The notes beneath the pieces were generated by a model, which saw only the letters and a list, made by a program, of their open reading frames with translations, had not been told where the DNA came from and ran no database searches. 36,903 nucleotides of DNA from an uncultured Erythrobacter sp. (GTDB lineage Bacteria; Pseudomonadota; Alphaproteobacteria; Sphingomonadales; Sphingomonadaceae), in contig CAJXTZ010000014.1 in NCBI GenBank assembly GCA_913061345.1, positions 1-36,903 on the forward strand. The letters are read 5' to 3'. Within the stretch, counting starts at the first letter, position 1; each line of letters opens with the position of its first letter. The translations under genes were made by a program, and so were the position numbers. This document shows, in pieces, positions 8,215 through 16,310 of this stretch.

Positions 8215-8520
8215 ACTCCGCCACAAGAAACCTCCGATCGGGGCGTGGAATCCGAGCGGGAATTTTCCGGAGAAATAACGTTTCCCCGGCAGGAACCTGT
8301 TCGAGCCCCTTCTGGCTGCCGGTTCGTCGCCGCGCGAACCCGTACCGGAATACCTTGCGCGCCGCCGGTCGATCGCCCGGAGTTGCCTATAGCCAGCCTG
8401 AAATCCCCATATACCGGCCCGGTAGGGACCGGTGTCAGGCTTATTTTTACGCAGGATGCAAGGTGTATACACCTTGTGCTGCTCGGCGGCTTCGCCTTCT
8501 CGCATCGGAGGGGCAGTAAA
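8215..8520 (-). other. IncP-type origin of transfer (oriT) region
   Basis: This 306-bp gene-free stretch lies between the TraL-like and MobC/TraJ-like genes. On the minus strand it reads AAGGTGTATACACCTT (8475-8460, a perfect 16-bp palindrome), one G, then CATCCTG/C (8458-8451). This fits the YATCCTG/Y nic consensus of IncP/MOBP systems exactly. The nick is predicted between 8452 and 8451 on the minus strand. A further inverted repeat, ACCGG-C-CCGGT, lies at about 8412-8422, with another ACCGGT just after it. Given the MOBP relaxase encoded immediately to the right, this is very likely the element's oriT. The transferred strand would run leftward toward position 1. Confidence 0.8.
8460..8475. 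promoter_or_regulatory. Palindrome next to nic, likely TraJ/MobC-like binding site
   Basis: AAGGTGTATACACCTT is a perfect dyad, one base from the predicted nic hexamer. In RP4 the TraJ accessory protein binds an inverted repeat in the same position, so the 97-residue protein encoded 46 bp downstream is the likely ligand. It may also autoregulate the mob operon. Confidence 0.6.
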
Positions 8521-8814
8521 ATGTCCAGCACCGTATTTCATTTCCGCCTGAATGATCAACAGATCGCAGCTGCCCAGAAGCGCGCCGGCGAGCTATCCAT
8601 CGGCAGGTATGCTGCAAGGCTGGTCCTTGAGGATCAGAGCTGGAGCCGGATTAACGAACGAAGAGCGATCGCTAGGACCATCCGCGCCATCCACCTTGCT
8701 GTCGCGCGCGGTCTTCCCACCTCAGAGGTTGAAGCCGTCGATGCGTTGCTCAAGGAAGCTCTCGCGCTTCTCGAGTCACAACATCCGAAAAAACTGAGCG
8801 AGGATGTGTTGTGA
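8521..8814 (+). CDS. MobC/TraJ-like relaxosome accessory protein
   Basis: This 97-residue protein starts at an ATG preceded by CGGAGGGGCAGTAAA. It opens with a short beta strand and helix (TVFHFRLNDQQIAAAQKRAGELS) followed by helices rich in Arg and Leu. That layout resembles the ribbon-helix-helix accessory proteins of MobC/TraJ type that bind oriT and load the relaxase. Its stop overlaps the relaxase GTG (GTGA), so the two are translationally coupled. Sequence conservation of this class is low, so the call leans on size, fold impression and position between oriT and the relaxase. Confidence 0.68.
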   Translation: MSSTVFHFRLNDQQIAAAQKRAGELSIGRYAARLVLEDQSWSRINERRAIARTIRAIHLAVARGLPTSEVEAVDALLKEALALLESQHPKKLSEDVL

Positions 8815-10844
8815 CTACGGTTTACAGAGTCCGTCGCCGTCGTCCGAACAGCGCGATGGTGGAAAGCCTTCGAGGCAAAGCCACGGGTCTTATCCATTAT
8901 GCCTGCCGGGCAGATCTGCGCGCCCTTGCGTCGGCGGTCATGGAAACCGCCGTCGATGCTTACCATACCGATCTTCTGCGATACGTGAGGCGAGACGCCC
9001 ACAAGGAAGAGGTCGCCGCAACATTCACGCGAAATCTTCGGTCGAAGGAGCCGCTGCTTATCGCTGCCGAGATGGGCGCGCTAATTGAAGATGCCGATCC
9101 CGCTACCGACATCGTCGAGCATTACATCCTAAGCCTGCGCGAAGGGGAAGGGTTCGGCGAGCATCTGGAATACGCAGTTGATACGCTAATGAAGGGCCTT
9201 GGGCTTGATAACTGCCCGGCTGTGGCAGCACTTCATCGCGACACGGATAATGAGCACGTCCATCTCGTTGTGTTGCGTATCGACAAGGATACCGGCGAGA
9301 TCGTCAATCCGCTGAAATATAACATCACCCGCGCTCACCAGATGTTGGCCGTGATGGAAGCACAAACCGGTTGGTCGCGCGAAAAGAAAGCTCGTTGGCA
9401 AGTTCGAGACGGACGGCTGATCCTCGACGGTCAGACAGACATCGGCGCTGCTGATAATCCGTTCTCATGGCCTGATCGCCATTATCCAGATGAGGACGTC
9501 TCATCCGCTGCGCGAGCCAAAGAGGCCAAGACCGGAATTGAGTCCGGCGAGCGGCTCGTCCGACGCGTTGTTCCAGAGCTCATCGAGAAACACCGCAATT
9601 TAGCGGACCTACTAGATGCTCTTGATCGTGAGGGAATTTCTCTCAGCAAGAAAGGATCAGGTGCAGTCTATCGCGTGACGACGGATGGCCTGAACGGGGA
9701 TGCACAGGAAGAGTTCGTGCGATGTTCGGTCATTCGTCGGTGGAGCTTCGGCAAGCTTCGGGCGAGATACGGCGAACTCCCGGAAGAGTTTGGGAAGGAC
9801 GTTTGTCCTCGGCCTTCCAGACCGATCGATGGGAACCCTGATCGCCCTCGCTATGCAGCTATGCACGCACAGTATTTTGAGCGATTGAATGCGATTACGC
9901 GAAGTGTGCGAATGGCCTTGCCGCGAACCCCGGGCCTTAATGAAGCGATCGCATTAGGCCGAAGCACCTGTGTCTTCCCGACTTTGGATGCTTGGCGGGC
10001 AGGCGAGTTGCCGCCCGACCCTAGTGAAGTAATGTTCGCGTCTGTCGGTGCTAGGATTTTCGAGGCACCCGCTCTAACGGCTTCCAAGCAGATCAAGGGA
10101 CAGTCCGACGCCCTGTTCATTGCAGCGAATAGCGGTCGCCGAACCATCTACCAGCGGCGGGCATCGCCGCTCACACGGGGCCGCATCGTTGATTTCGGCA
10201 ATAGAGTCGTCCTTGTCGGCCCCGCCGGCGAGGCCGAATTGAAGAAAACGATGACGTTGTTCGCTGCGCGCGGCGCTCACGTTGTGAGCGCCGCAGGACT
10301 GAATAAGGCCGAATGGAAGGCCGCATCCCGCGTTGCCGCGTCGTATGGCATTAAACTGGTCACCTCTGATCAGCATCAGCCCAGCGTTCGGCTAAGGACT
10401 GGCAAGACCTCAATTGGTGATCAGCCACAAAGGCTAGGACGGGACAGCATCGTTCCGCCTGAACACGATAACTACGAAAATCCCATACGGGCGACAATAC
10501 AAAAGGAACCCGAAGATAGCAGGAATGTAGCTGAGGCACCGCCTGCCAGCCATACGCGTGAGAACGAAACGGCAGAGCCTCCGGTGCCTGAAATTGTCGC
10601 CTGGCAACAGGCCGAGGCAGCATATGACGCCATGCGTCGGGATGCTTCAACGGACGCACCGTTGGAAGCTTTGATGAGAGAGCGAGACCGGTGTGCCTGG
10701 GTGCTGCAGCGCAAATCTGCCGCTGCGGAAACAGCTACGATGAGATTGGCGAGCGGGCAGAAGAAACGCATCGCTACGCAGGCAGAGAGACACGCTGAGC
10801 GCCTCAAAAATATTGCATCAATGCAAACGGGGCTCGGACGGTGA
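8811..10844 (+). CDS. MOBP-type relaxase with LPD7-like C-terminal region
   Basis: This 677-residue relaxase would nick oriT and stay bound to the 5' end of the transferred strand. The signature three-histidine motif is LHRDTDNEHVHLVV (His142, His149, His151), matching the H-x-DTDN-x-H-x-H of MOBP relaxases. EHYILSLREGEG (103-114) is the usual upstream strand. The catalytic tyrosine should lie in the N-terminal 30-60 residues (Tyr30, Tyr51 or Tyr58); I cannot decide which. Around residues 450-530 there is a region resembling the LPD7 domain often attached to relaxases (RGAHVVSAAGLNKAEWKAAS). The C-terminus is charged and probably coiled. It starts with GTG in overlap with the MobC-like gene. 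No coupling protein or type IV secretion genes are seen in the window. Confidence 0.88.
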   Translation: MTTVYRVRRRRPNSAMVESLRGKATGLIHYACRADLRALASAVMETAVDAYHTDLLRYVRRDAHKEEVAATFTRNLRSKEPLLIAAEMGALIEDADPATDIVEHYILSLREGEGFGEHLEYAVDTLMKGLGLDNCPAVAALHRDTDNEHVHLVVLRIDKDTGEIVNPLKYNITRAHQMLAVMEAQTGWSREKKARWQVRDGRLILDGQTDIGAADNPFSWPDRHYPDEDVSSAARAKEAKTGIESGERLVRRVVPELIEKHRNLADLLDALDREGISLSKKGSGAVYRVTTDGLNGDAQEEFVRCSVIRRWSFGKLRARYGELPEEFGKDVCPRPSRPIDGNPDRPRYAAMHAQYFERLNAITRSVRMALPRTPGLNEAIALGRSTCVFPTLDAWRAGELPPDPSEVMFASVGARIFEAPALTASKQIKGQSDALFIAANSGRRTIYQRRASPLTRGRIVDFGNRVVLVGPAGEAELKKTMTLFAARGAHVVSAAGLNKAEWKAASRVAASYGIKLVTSDQHQPSVRLRTGKTSIGDQPQRLGRDSIVPPEHDNYENPIRATIQKEPEDSRNVAEAPPASHTRENETAEPPVPEIVAWQQAEAAYDAMRRDASTDAPLEALMRERDRCAWVLQRKSAAAETATMRLASGQKKRIATQAERHAERLKNIASMQTGLGR

Positions 10845-10884
10845 TTTCGAGACACCACCGCACGCATCCGCATCAGGAAAAGCC

Positions 10885-10957
10885 TTCTCGTCAGCTTCGC
10901 TGAACGAGGTTGGTGGAGAGAAGGGAAAAGCCCTTCGGCCGACCTCGATCAGCGAGG
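10885..10957 (+). promoter_or_regulatory. Tandem hairpins in leader of exonuclease gene
   Basis: Two hairpins lie between the relaxase and the next gene. The first is CTCG-TCAGC-TTC-GCTGA-A-CGAG (10885-10905). The second is CCTCG-ATCAG-CGAGG (10943-10957), ending 7 bp before the ATG at 10965. The second stem contains the only GAGG that could serve as a ribosome binding site, so it may limit translation. This is structure read by eye; no folding energy was computed. Confidence 0.4.
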
Positions 10958-10964
10958 CAATTAG

Positions 10965-11900
10965 ATGAATAGCTCAAATCTCACACCGACGATCGTCGGC
11001 GACAACGATGCGCCCAGCGACCGGCGACGAATTCTCCAGGCCGTGCGCGACCGCAAGGACTGGCCGCGTCGGGCACGGGAACGCGAAGACTACCGCCGGA
11101 TCTGCGTTCTTGATACGGAAACCAACGGACTTAACCTTTCCAGGCACCAGATCATCGAACTGTGCGCCGCGATCGTGGACATAAGCGATACCGGGAGGAT
11201 CGTCGCGGTGCGAAGCGTGATGACCGGGCTGGTCGACCCCGGCCACGCGCTGCCCCCTGAAATCGTCGAGTTGACCGGGCTTACAGATGCTGTCCTGGCA
11301 GGAGAGTCGATCTGTCCTGAGCAGCTCGCCGAACTTCTCGAATACTGCGATGGGGTTATCGCGTTTAATTCCCAGTTCGACCGACCTTTCATCGAAAAGC
11401 ACATCGGTCGTCACGTCCCTGCGAAATGGGGTTGCGCTATGGCCGACGTGCCTTGGCGAAAGCTAGGCTTCGAACGCGGACCGCAGGGATATCTGCTAAA
11501 TCAGGCGGGTTATTTCATGCCGTCTGCGCACAGGGCGAAGGACGATGTCCTCGCACTTATCCAGTTGCTCGATCATGTCTGCTCCGACGGTGAGAGCGTC
11601 ATGGCGAAAGTGTTGGCAGCCATGGACGCTCCCGCATGGCGGTTCGAAGCAAGCACCGCTGCCCATGGTTTCGGGGACGATCTATGGGAACAGCGTTACC
11701 GATTTGCCAAAGAGCGCGCCCACAAGCTCTGGCACAAGCATGTTCGGCCGACCGAGTTCCGGGAGGAATACCGCTGGTATAAAAAGACGATCGGCAAACG
11801 GCCAGTCGTCGTTCCGCTCCCGGCTAGCGAACGATACCGAGCAAATGAAACCTGGGTGCCGAAGCCGCCCAATGTCAAGGTTCCGGATTGGTTGAAATGA
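10965..11900 (+). CDS. DnaQ-like 3'-5' exonuclease (DEDDh)
   Basis: This 311-residue protein carries the DEDDh exonuclease site: ICVLDTETNGL (Asp50, Glu52), the middle Asp in FNSQFDRPFIEKH (Asp139), and HRAKDD (His189, Asp194). These residues fit the epsilon-subunit/RNase T superfamily that removes nucleotides from 3' ends. The last 90 residues, rich in Trp, Arg and Lys (YRFAKERAHKLWHKHVRPTEF), are extra to the domain and may bind nucleic acid. The gene lies 120 bp after the relaxase and begins a run of four co-directional genes. Proofreading DnaQ is normally a core chromosomal gene, so an element-borne copy more likely processes transferred or replicating element DNA, or RNA. That role is inferred. 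Confidence 0.83.
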   Translation: MNSSNLTPTIVGDNDAPSDRRRILQAVRDRKDWPRRAREREDYRRICVLDTETNGLNLSRHQIIELCAAIVDISDTGRIVAVRSVMTGLVDPGHALPPEIVELTGLTDAVLAGESICPEQLAELLEYCDGVIAFNSQFDRPFIEKHIGRHVPAKWGCAMADVPWRKLGFERGPQGYLLNQAGYFMPSAHRAKDDVLALIQLLDHVCSDGESVMAKVLAAMDAPAWRFEASTAAHGFGDDLWEQRYRFAKERAHKLWHKHVRPTEFREEYRWYKKTIGKRPVVVPLPASERYRANETWVPKPPNVKVPDWLK

Positions 11901-11971
11901 AGATGAGCTGACGTCCGAGAAGGAAAAAAGCTTCGGCCAGAAGGCCGCCATCCAACAACAAGGACTACGAT

Positions 11972-12517
11972 ATGAACACTTCCACCACCGGCGGGCACGA
12001 TGCCCGCCGGGCCAACGCCTATGCCCTCCATCTGGAGCTTGGCCTTCCCGTCGGGGGAACCGTCCCAGCCGCAGTCAAATTCGCTTCGGTGACCGGCATC
12101 GATATGGGCATTCTCAATGTTGCGGCATGCAAGGTTGCAGAAAGTGGCTGGGCCTGTGTGATTGCCATCTATGCGGATGAGGAAGCAGCCGCACCGCACT
12201 TGTATCTGGCTATGATGCCACACGCAGAGGGTGTAATTGCAACCAAGGTCATTCCGGCAGCCCTAGGCGATGATGGCCCGCTCGTGCTGATGACCGAGGA
12301 TCGAAGGCAGCAATTCGCTGTAAGCGAATGCGGCCGCCTCATTGCTGTGCCCGTTGAAACTGCGGCTCGGCAAAGACGATCGCACCGCCGTGCTACCAAG
12401 AGAATTGCCGCGACCGCCGAAGCACTTGCGCCCTTCTGCACCGGAGGGCCCACCCCGGGCGACCTCTTCGTCGATAGCTCTGGCAATATCAGGAACGCAG
12501 CGCCTTTCGCAGCCTGA
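11972..12517 (+). CDS. Hypothetical protein of the mobile element
   Basis: I do not recognise this 181-residue protein. It has no signal peptide or membrane segment. The N-terminal two thirds look like a soluble alpha/beta domain, followed by a strongly basic stretch (ARQRRSHRRATKRIAAT, near 132-148) that suggests nucleic-acid contact. The leader at 11925-11947 repeats the AAAAGC-TTCGGCC pattern found before the exonuclease gene, and contains a GGCC-AGAA-GGCC hairpin. It lies between two DEDD-type exonuclease genes and is separated from the next gene by a likely terminator. Confidence 0.7.
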   Translation: MNTSTTGGHDARRANAYALHLELGLPVGGTVPAAVKFASVTGIDMGILNVAACKVAESGWACVIAIYADEEAAAPHLYLAMMPHAEGVIATKVIPAALGDDGPLVLMTEDRRQQFAVSECGRLIAVPVETAARQRRSHRRATKRIAATAEALAPFCTGGPTPGDLFVDSSGNIRNAAPFAA

Positions 12518-12539
12518 TCCTCACAAACCTACGATCATC

Positions 12540-12579
12540 CAGGCGGTGTCTTCCTCGGGAGGCGCCGCCTGTTTCTTTT
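12540..12579 (+). terminator. Intrinsic terminator or attenuator
   Basis: CAGGCGG (12540-12546) pairs with CCGCCTG (12565-12571), with further pairing in the loop, and is followed by TTTCTTTT. This is a good rho-independent terminator between two co-directional genes. It should separate the 12599 gene from its upstream neighbours or attenuate read-through. Confidence 0.75.
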
Positions 12580-12598
12580 CAGGAACAGGAAACCCCAC

Positions 12599-13180
12599 AT
12601 GAACTTCTCTCCCAGGCACCATCCGCGCGTGCTGACGGCACTGGAAATCGTGCGCGACCGACCGGCGAGCTACCGCTCAACCATCCGGTGCATCGCGATG
12701 TTCACCGTCACCAAGTGTAACGAATACGGTGCTCGTTTTGCCGTCGAACATTATGCCTTCGACCGCGAGACTAAGCGTTCGGATATCATCGGCGGGATCG
12801 CCAGAAGCATTCCGGATAATGCCACTTTGATTGCGAAGGCGCAGCCTTCCGAGATGCGCGAATGGCGCATGGCAATGCGCGCAGAGATGCCATTCTCGCC
12901 CTCGGACCTGCAACTCATCCGCAGACAGCGAAGTGACCTCGCGATCATGCCGCTGAAGTGCTGCGAAGCTGCGCTCGACGAAACCGCAGCGTTCTACGCG
13001 ATCCAGCGTGCAGGTCCGGGTTCATCAACCTTGGCACAGGCTCGCCGCGCAGCCGACGAGGCGCAGGTCCTCTGGTTGACCTTCCTTGCGACCTGCTGCC
13101 GCGAGAACGACCGGACCTCGCTGGGCTCGGCCTACCAGGCCTGGCGGGCGATCGAAAATGCTCGCCCGCTTCCCTTCTGA
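12599..13180 (+). CDS. Hypothetical protein of the mobile element
   Basis: This 193-residue soluble protein has no motif I can name. The ATG at 12599 lies behind AGGAACAGGAAACCCCAC, which offers a modest ribosome binding site. The sequence alternates Arg-rich helices with short strands (RQRSDLAIMPLKCCEAALDE). It ends with a helix-rich region containing a Cys pair (LATCCREND), and there is another Cys pair at LKCCEAA. The gene sits between an intrinsic terminator and the DEDD-type protein gene, from which it is 42 bp away, and is probably co-transcribed with it. Confidence 0.7.
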   Translation: MNFSPRHHPRVLTALEIVRDRPASYRSTIRCIAMFTVTKCNEYGARFAVEHYAFDRETKRSDIIGGIARSIPDNATLIAKAQPSEMREWRMAMRAEMPFSPSDLQLIRRQRSDLAIMPLKCCEAALDETAAFYAIQRAGPGSSTLAQARRAADEAQVLWLTFLATCCRENDRTSLGSAYQAWRAIENARPLPF

Positions 13181-13222
13181 CGAAGCGTGATTGCGCCAAT
13201 AACCAAGGAAAGGAAAAGGCAA

Positions 13223-13981
13223 ATGGCGAAGCAAAGCTACATCGCGCTCGACTGCGAATTTCACTGGGACCAAGAGCTTCACGAGGCCCATCGAGCGATG
13301 GATAAGAGATCAAAGCGAAGGGCAGTGGCGGTCAAGAAGGTCATGGCGGCAGCCGTGTTCCAGTTCTCGGTCGATGACGAAGGCAGAATTTCGACTGGCG
13401 AGGTGGCCAGCTGGAACGAATACGACTGGTTTGACGAGGAAGGAGTTCTCAGCCAGCTCTTCGATTACCTCCGCGCCCAAGAGGGGAAGCCGGTAATGAC
13501 GTATGGGGGTCTCGGCACCGATATCCCGGTGCTCGTGCTTGGAGCTATGGCCCGTGGCCTTCGACTTCCTCCCCAACTGGTCGATCAGCCAGGGAGGCGT
13601 GGGCCGAGGCCGCACTTGGACCTAGGAATTATGCTGAAATCAGGAGGGAAGACTTGGTCGCATCTTAGCCAGGTGCTCTTGAGAATGGGCGTTCCGTTCA
13701 ACTTGGTGGCGGCAAAGCCGGGCGTGCGACGACCGGTGAGCGCCGGTGCATGGCAAAACCTGCGGGATCACGTCGAGCTCGACTGCCTGTTGCTGTCTAT
13801 TGCCAAGCTCGGCTGGCTGGTTGCGCAAGGCACCGACTGTTTGCGGCTAGAGCCTGCCATTATTGTGCTGGTCGAGGGGTTCTTACGACGACGACCGGAG
13901 CATTCGCTGGCCAGCGAGTTGAGGGCCTACACTGACCAATTGCACCAACAAATTGCCGACGATTACGATCTCGTGGCTTGA
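13223..13981 (+). CDS. DEDD-type 3'-5' exonuclease-like protein
   Basis: This 252-residue protein has the RNase H-like exonuclease layout: YIALDCEFHW (Asp10, Glu12), GGLGTDIPVLVLGAM (Asp100), HLDLGIML (Asp133) and HVELDCLLLS (Asp187, with His183). It resembles the predicted PolB-type exonuclease group more than DnaQ, lacking a clear HxAxxD. I chose the ATG at 13223 because AAGGAAAGGAAAAGGC sits directly upstream; the in-frame GTG at 13187 has no such site. It is the second DEDD-type protein in the same gene run, and a strong terminator follows 18 bp after the stop. An active nuclease is likely but not certain, because motif III is less clear than in the other copy. Confidence 0.72.
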   Translation: MAKQSYIALDCEFHWDQELHEAHRAMDKRSKRRAVAVKKVMAAAVFQFSVDDEGRISTGEVASWNEYDWFDEEGVLSQLFDYLRAQEGKPVMTYGGLGTDIPVLVLGAMARGLRLPPQLVDQPGRRGPRPHLDLGIMLKSGGKTWSHLSQVLLRMGVPFNLVAAKPGVRRPVSAGAWQNLRDHVELDCLLLSIAKLGWLVAQGTDCLRLEPAIIVLVEGFLRRRPEHSLASELRAYTDQLHQQIADDYDLVA

Positions 13982-13998
13982 CCGTAGCTCGCGGATCA

Positions 13999-14032
13999 AT
14001 CGGGCCGGCGGATGGTGATCCACCGGCCCGAT
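13999..14032. terminator. Strong stem-loop between convergent genes
   Basis: ATCGGGCCGG (13999-14008) pairs perfectly with CCGGCCCGAT (14023-14032), with an inner GGAT-GGTG-ATCC stem. Only a short CTATT follows on the plus strand. It lies between the exonuclease-like gene (plus) and the integrase gene (minus), so it probably stops transcripts from the left. Confidence 0.75.
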
Positions 14033-14114
14033 CTATTGAGGACGTGCCCCTCAACATCGGCACGATGCTCTTGAGATTGGCGAGTATCGCTCGTGGAGTG
14101 GCTCTACGGTTTCG

Positions 14115-16139
14115 TCATGCCTGCCTCTTGGCGCGAGTTGGACGCCCTCCACGCAGTTCGGGAGGACGCAAGTTGACCGTCACGACATCGTCCAAATGTC
14201 CAGTTACAGTCGGAATATCCTTTAGCATCTCCTTCATTTTGCCGAGCGCGATGGGTTCGGAATATCGAGAGGCTCCTTCACCAAGTGCTTTCTGGCTCTG
14301 ACCGAGTAAGTCGTTTCTTTTTTCTAGATCGATTCCGGCCTGCTTGAGAGCATCTGAACACGTGTGGCGGGCAGCGTGCATCGCCTGTCCGCGCTTGAGA
14401 TTAGGCACGAACGGACGGATGTATATCCACCAGATTTTGTAGAAGACGTCGCCAATCTTGCGTTTGGTTCCAGCGGACGGATACATCTCCGGAAAAAGGA
14501 GGATTTCGCCTGCCGCCCTCATGGCCGCAACATACTTCAAGAAACCAAGGCGAACGAGTTCTTCATGAACGGGAATTTTCCGCTTCGAGCTTTTGCACTT
14601 GATCCTGCCGGTATCGGTCGGGCGTATGAAAATATAGGGAATGCCATGCGCTTCGCTGTCGAAGATATCGTCAAGCTTCAGCTTGCACATCTCCTCTCTT
14701 CGTGCGCCGGTATACCAGACCAGCAGAAGTATGAAGAACAGGCCATCGTGAATGATCTCGCTACCTGCATTTAGCCTGTCGCTTAGGCCCGCGCAGCCGG
14801 TCCAAGGTGGGAGGCTGAAAATCGCCTCACCCTGTTCCTTGGTATATGCGTCTACAGCCTCTCGATCGTCCTTGGTTTCGGGAGTAATGAACTTGTCTAC
14901 GTTCACTTCCAGCAGTCCCGGAACAACTGAACGAAGGTGCGCGTGCATGCGCTTGAAATTTTGCCAGTGCTTGTTGCTGGTGTTGATGCTGAGACCGATC
15001 TGCTCGTGATCGAAATCGTCGTCTTCATCCTCTAGACGTTCAATCACGCGTTCTTCGATCATTTCGAAGGTGGTCCCGGGTTCTTTGTCCTTCGGTGACT
15101 TTCCAATGCTTTTGGGTAAGCGATCGAACCAAGCGTCGAGATCGGTCACGTGTTCAATGGTAACTCTCGAGAACGGAGTGCCTGATGGCATCGCCTTTTC
15201 GAGCAGCGTTGCCACCCACTTGATGTCGCGCAAAGTCGAATCCTGCACAATCTCGCGCTTGCGCTTGTTACCCGTCCGATGCTCCAGGCCGCTGAATTTC
15301 TCCTTGATGAATTCCTCGGCAAACTCCGTTGGCGTCATCTCAGCAATACGCTGCTGCTCTTCATTCATCGGCGGAGCAATCGCGAGACCAGGCTGCATCG
15401 GACTAGCCATCGCGAAAGGCACGTTGTTTGAGGAGGCTGAGGCACTCGCGGCAAAAGACGCAGCAAGAGAGGCGAGCTTTGCCAAATCGTCGAAATCGAT
15501 GTTTTCTTTCACACGCCGGGCCGCTTCGGCGCGAGCGCGTGCGATGAAGTCGACAGCGACGGGGATGGTGACCCCGTTTGCAGGGGCGCCAATTTCGTCC
15601 AGCCTGCGCTGGGCAGCGAGAGCGAGAGATTCCGGAAGGTTGGGATGGTCACGGAGAAGACTGCGAATGTTGCTCTGCATCTCCTCGTCGAAGTCGGCGA
15701 AATGCTTCTCGACAAAGTCCCAGTCGCGAGGGACGCCGAGTCCTTCTTCGGCAATGGCGGTCCACAGCTTCTCGAAAACGGCCAGATCGTCCTGCCTGTT
15801 CGATGTCCGGCTCCAGTCCGGATGCATCTTCCAGGCAGACTCGAGATGGATAAGTTCATTGCGATAGCAACGCATTTCGGTGACGAACAAATTCGCCATC
15901 GCACCTTCATCGAGCCCAAACTCGGCGACATTTTCCCGGAAACTCATCTTCAGCCTCTCACTATAAGCGGTCATCGCCGCGGCACGTCCGCGGGCAATGT
16001 CCAGCTCCTTCGAGAACAAGCTGAACTCCAAGCTTATGAGTCGAGAATCCGAAAATGCCAAACAGGCGAGAGATACGCTCCGTCGCCACCAGTAGACGGC
16101 GCCGCGGCGTTTGAGGTTTTGGACGGGTGATCGGGGCAT
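14115..16139 (-). CDS. Tyrosine recombinase (integrase), long N-terminal form
   Basis: This site-specific recombinase of about 674 residues has the full catalytic set in its last 250 residues: YTGARREEM (first Arg), HAARHT (His-x-x-Arg) and ASRYSEP (nucleophile Tyr, after LLGQSQKALGEG). It starts with LKRRGAVYWWRRSV, the N-terminal pattern of DUF6538-type integrases; I therefore prefer the ATG at 16139 to the first ATG at 16211. At this length it has a central extension of 200-300 residues relative to a typical 400-residue integrase, including an Ala/Ser-rich segment. It is read away from tRNA-Gln, whose 3' end is about 135 bp upstream. This fits insertion of the element at the tRNA 3' end and later excision by the same enzyme. 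Confidence 0.93.
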   Translation of the reverse strand: MPRSPVQNLKRRGAVYWWRRSVSLACLAFSDSRLISLEFSLFSKELDIARGRAAAMTAYSERLKMSFRENVAEFGLDEGAMANLFVTEMRCYRNELIHLESAWKMHPDWSRTSNRQDDLAVFEKLWTAIAEEGLGVPRDWDFVEKHFADFDEEMQSNIRSLLRDHPNLPESLALAAQRRLDEIGAPANGVTIPVAVDFIARARAEAARRVKENIDFDDLAKLASLAASFAASASASSNNVPFAMASPMQPGLAIAPPMNEEQQRIAEMTPTEFAEEFIKEKFSGLEHRTGNKRKREIVQDSTLRDIKWVATLLEKAMPSGTPFSRVTIEHVTDLDAWFDRLPKSIGKSPKDKEPGTTFEMIEERVIERLEDEDDDFDHEQIGLSINTSNKHWQNFKRMHAHLRSVVPGLLEVNVDKFITPETKDDREAVDAYTKEQGEAIFSLPPWTGCAGLSDRLNAGSEIIHDGLFFILLLVWYTGARREEMCKLKLDDIFDSEAHGIPYIFIRPTDTGRIKCKSSKRKIPVHEELVRLGFLKYVAAMRAAGEILLFPEMYPSAGTKRKIGDVFYKIWWIYIRPFVPNLKRGQAMHAARHTCSDALKQAGIDLEKRNDLLGQSQKALGEGASRYSEPIALGKMKEMLKDIPTVTGHLDDVVTVNLRPPELRGGRPTRAKRQA

Positions 16140-16274
16140 GCGGGCAAGCCTTTCGAGGCCTGCTGTCATCCCTGCCTTGGGACAGCTGGTTGGGACAGTT
16201 GCTGGGGACAACTGTGAATCCCTTGGACTCGCATCCTAGGGATTCTGCGCTTTTCAGCTATTCTTGAGGCTGCT

Positions 16275-16310
16275 TGGCTGGGGTGGCAGGGATCGAACCT
16301 GCGAATGCCG
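16275..16310 (-). other. Probable attachment site (tRNA-Gln 3' end)
   Basis: The T-arm and acceptor end of tRNA-Gln face the integrase gene, 136 bp from its start. Tyrosine-recombinase elements commonly use such a 3' end as attB and keep the tRNA intact. The exact core cannot be fixed because the matching direct repeat at the other end was not found in 1-16274, so the element runs past the left edge. Confidence 0.6.

Noticed and set aside
15070..15867. 265-codon plus-strand frame
   Set aside because: Opposite strand of the integrase, which has clear catalytic motifs; the frame reads as Ser/Arg-rich shadow.
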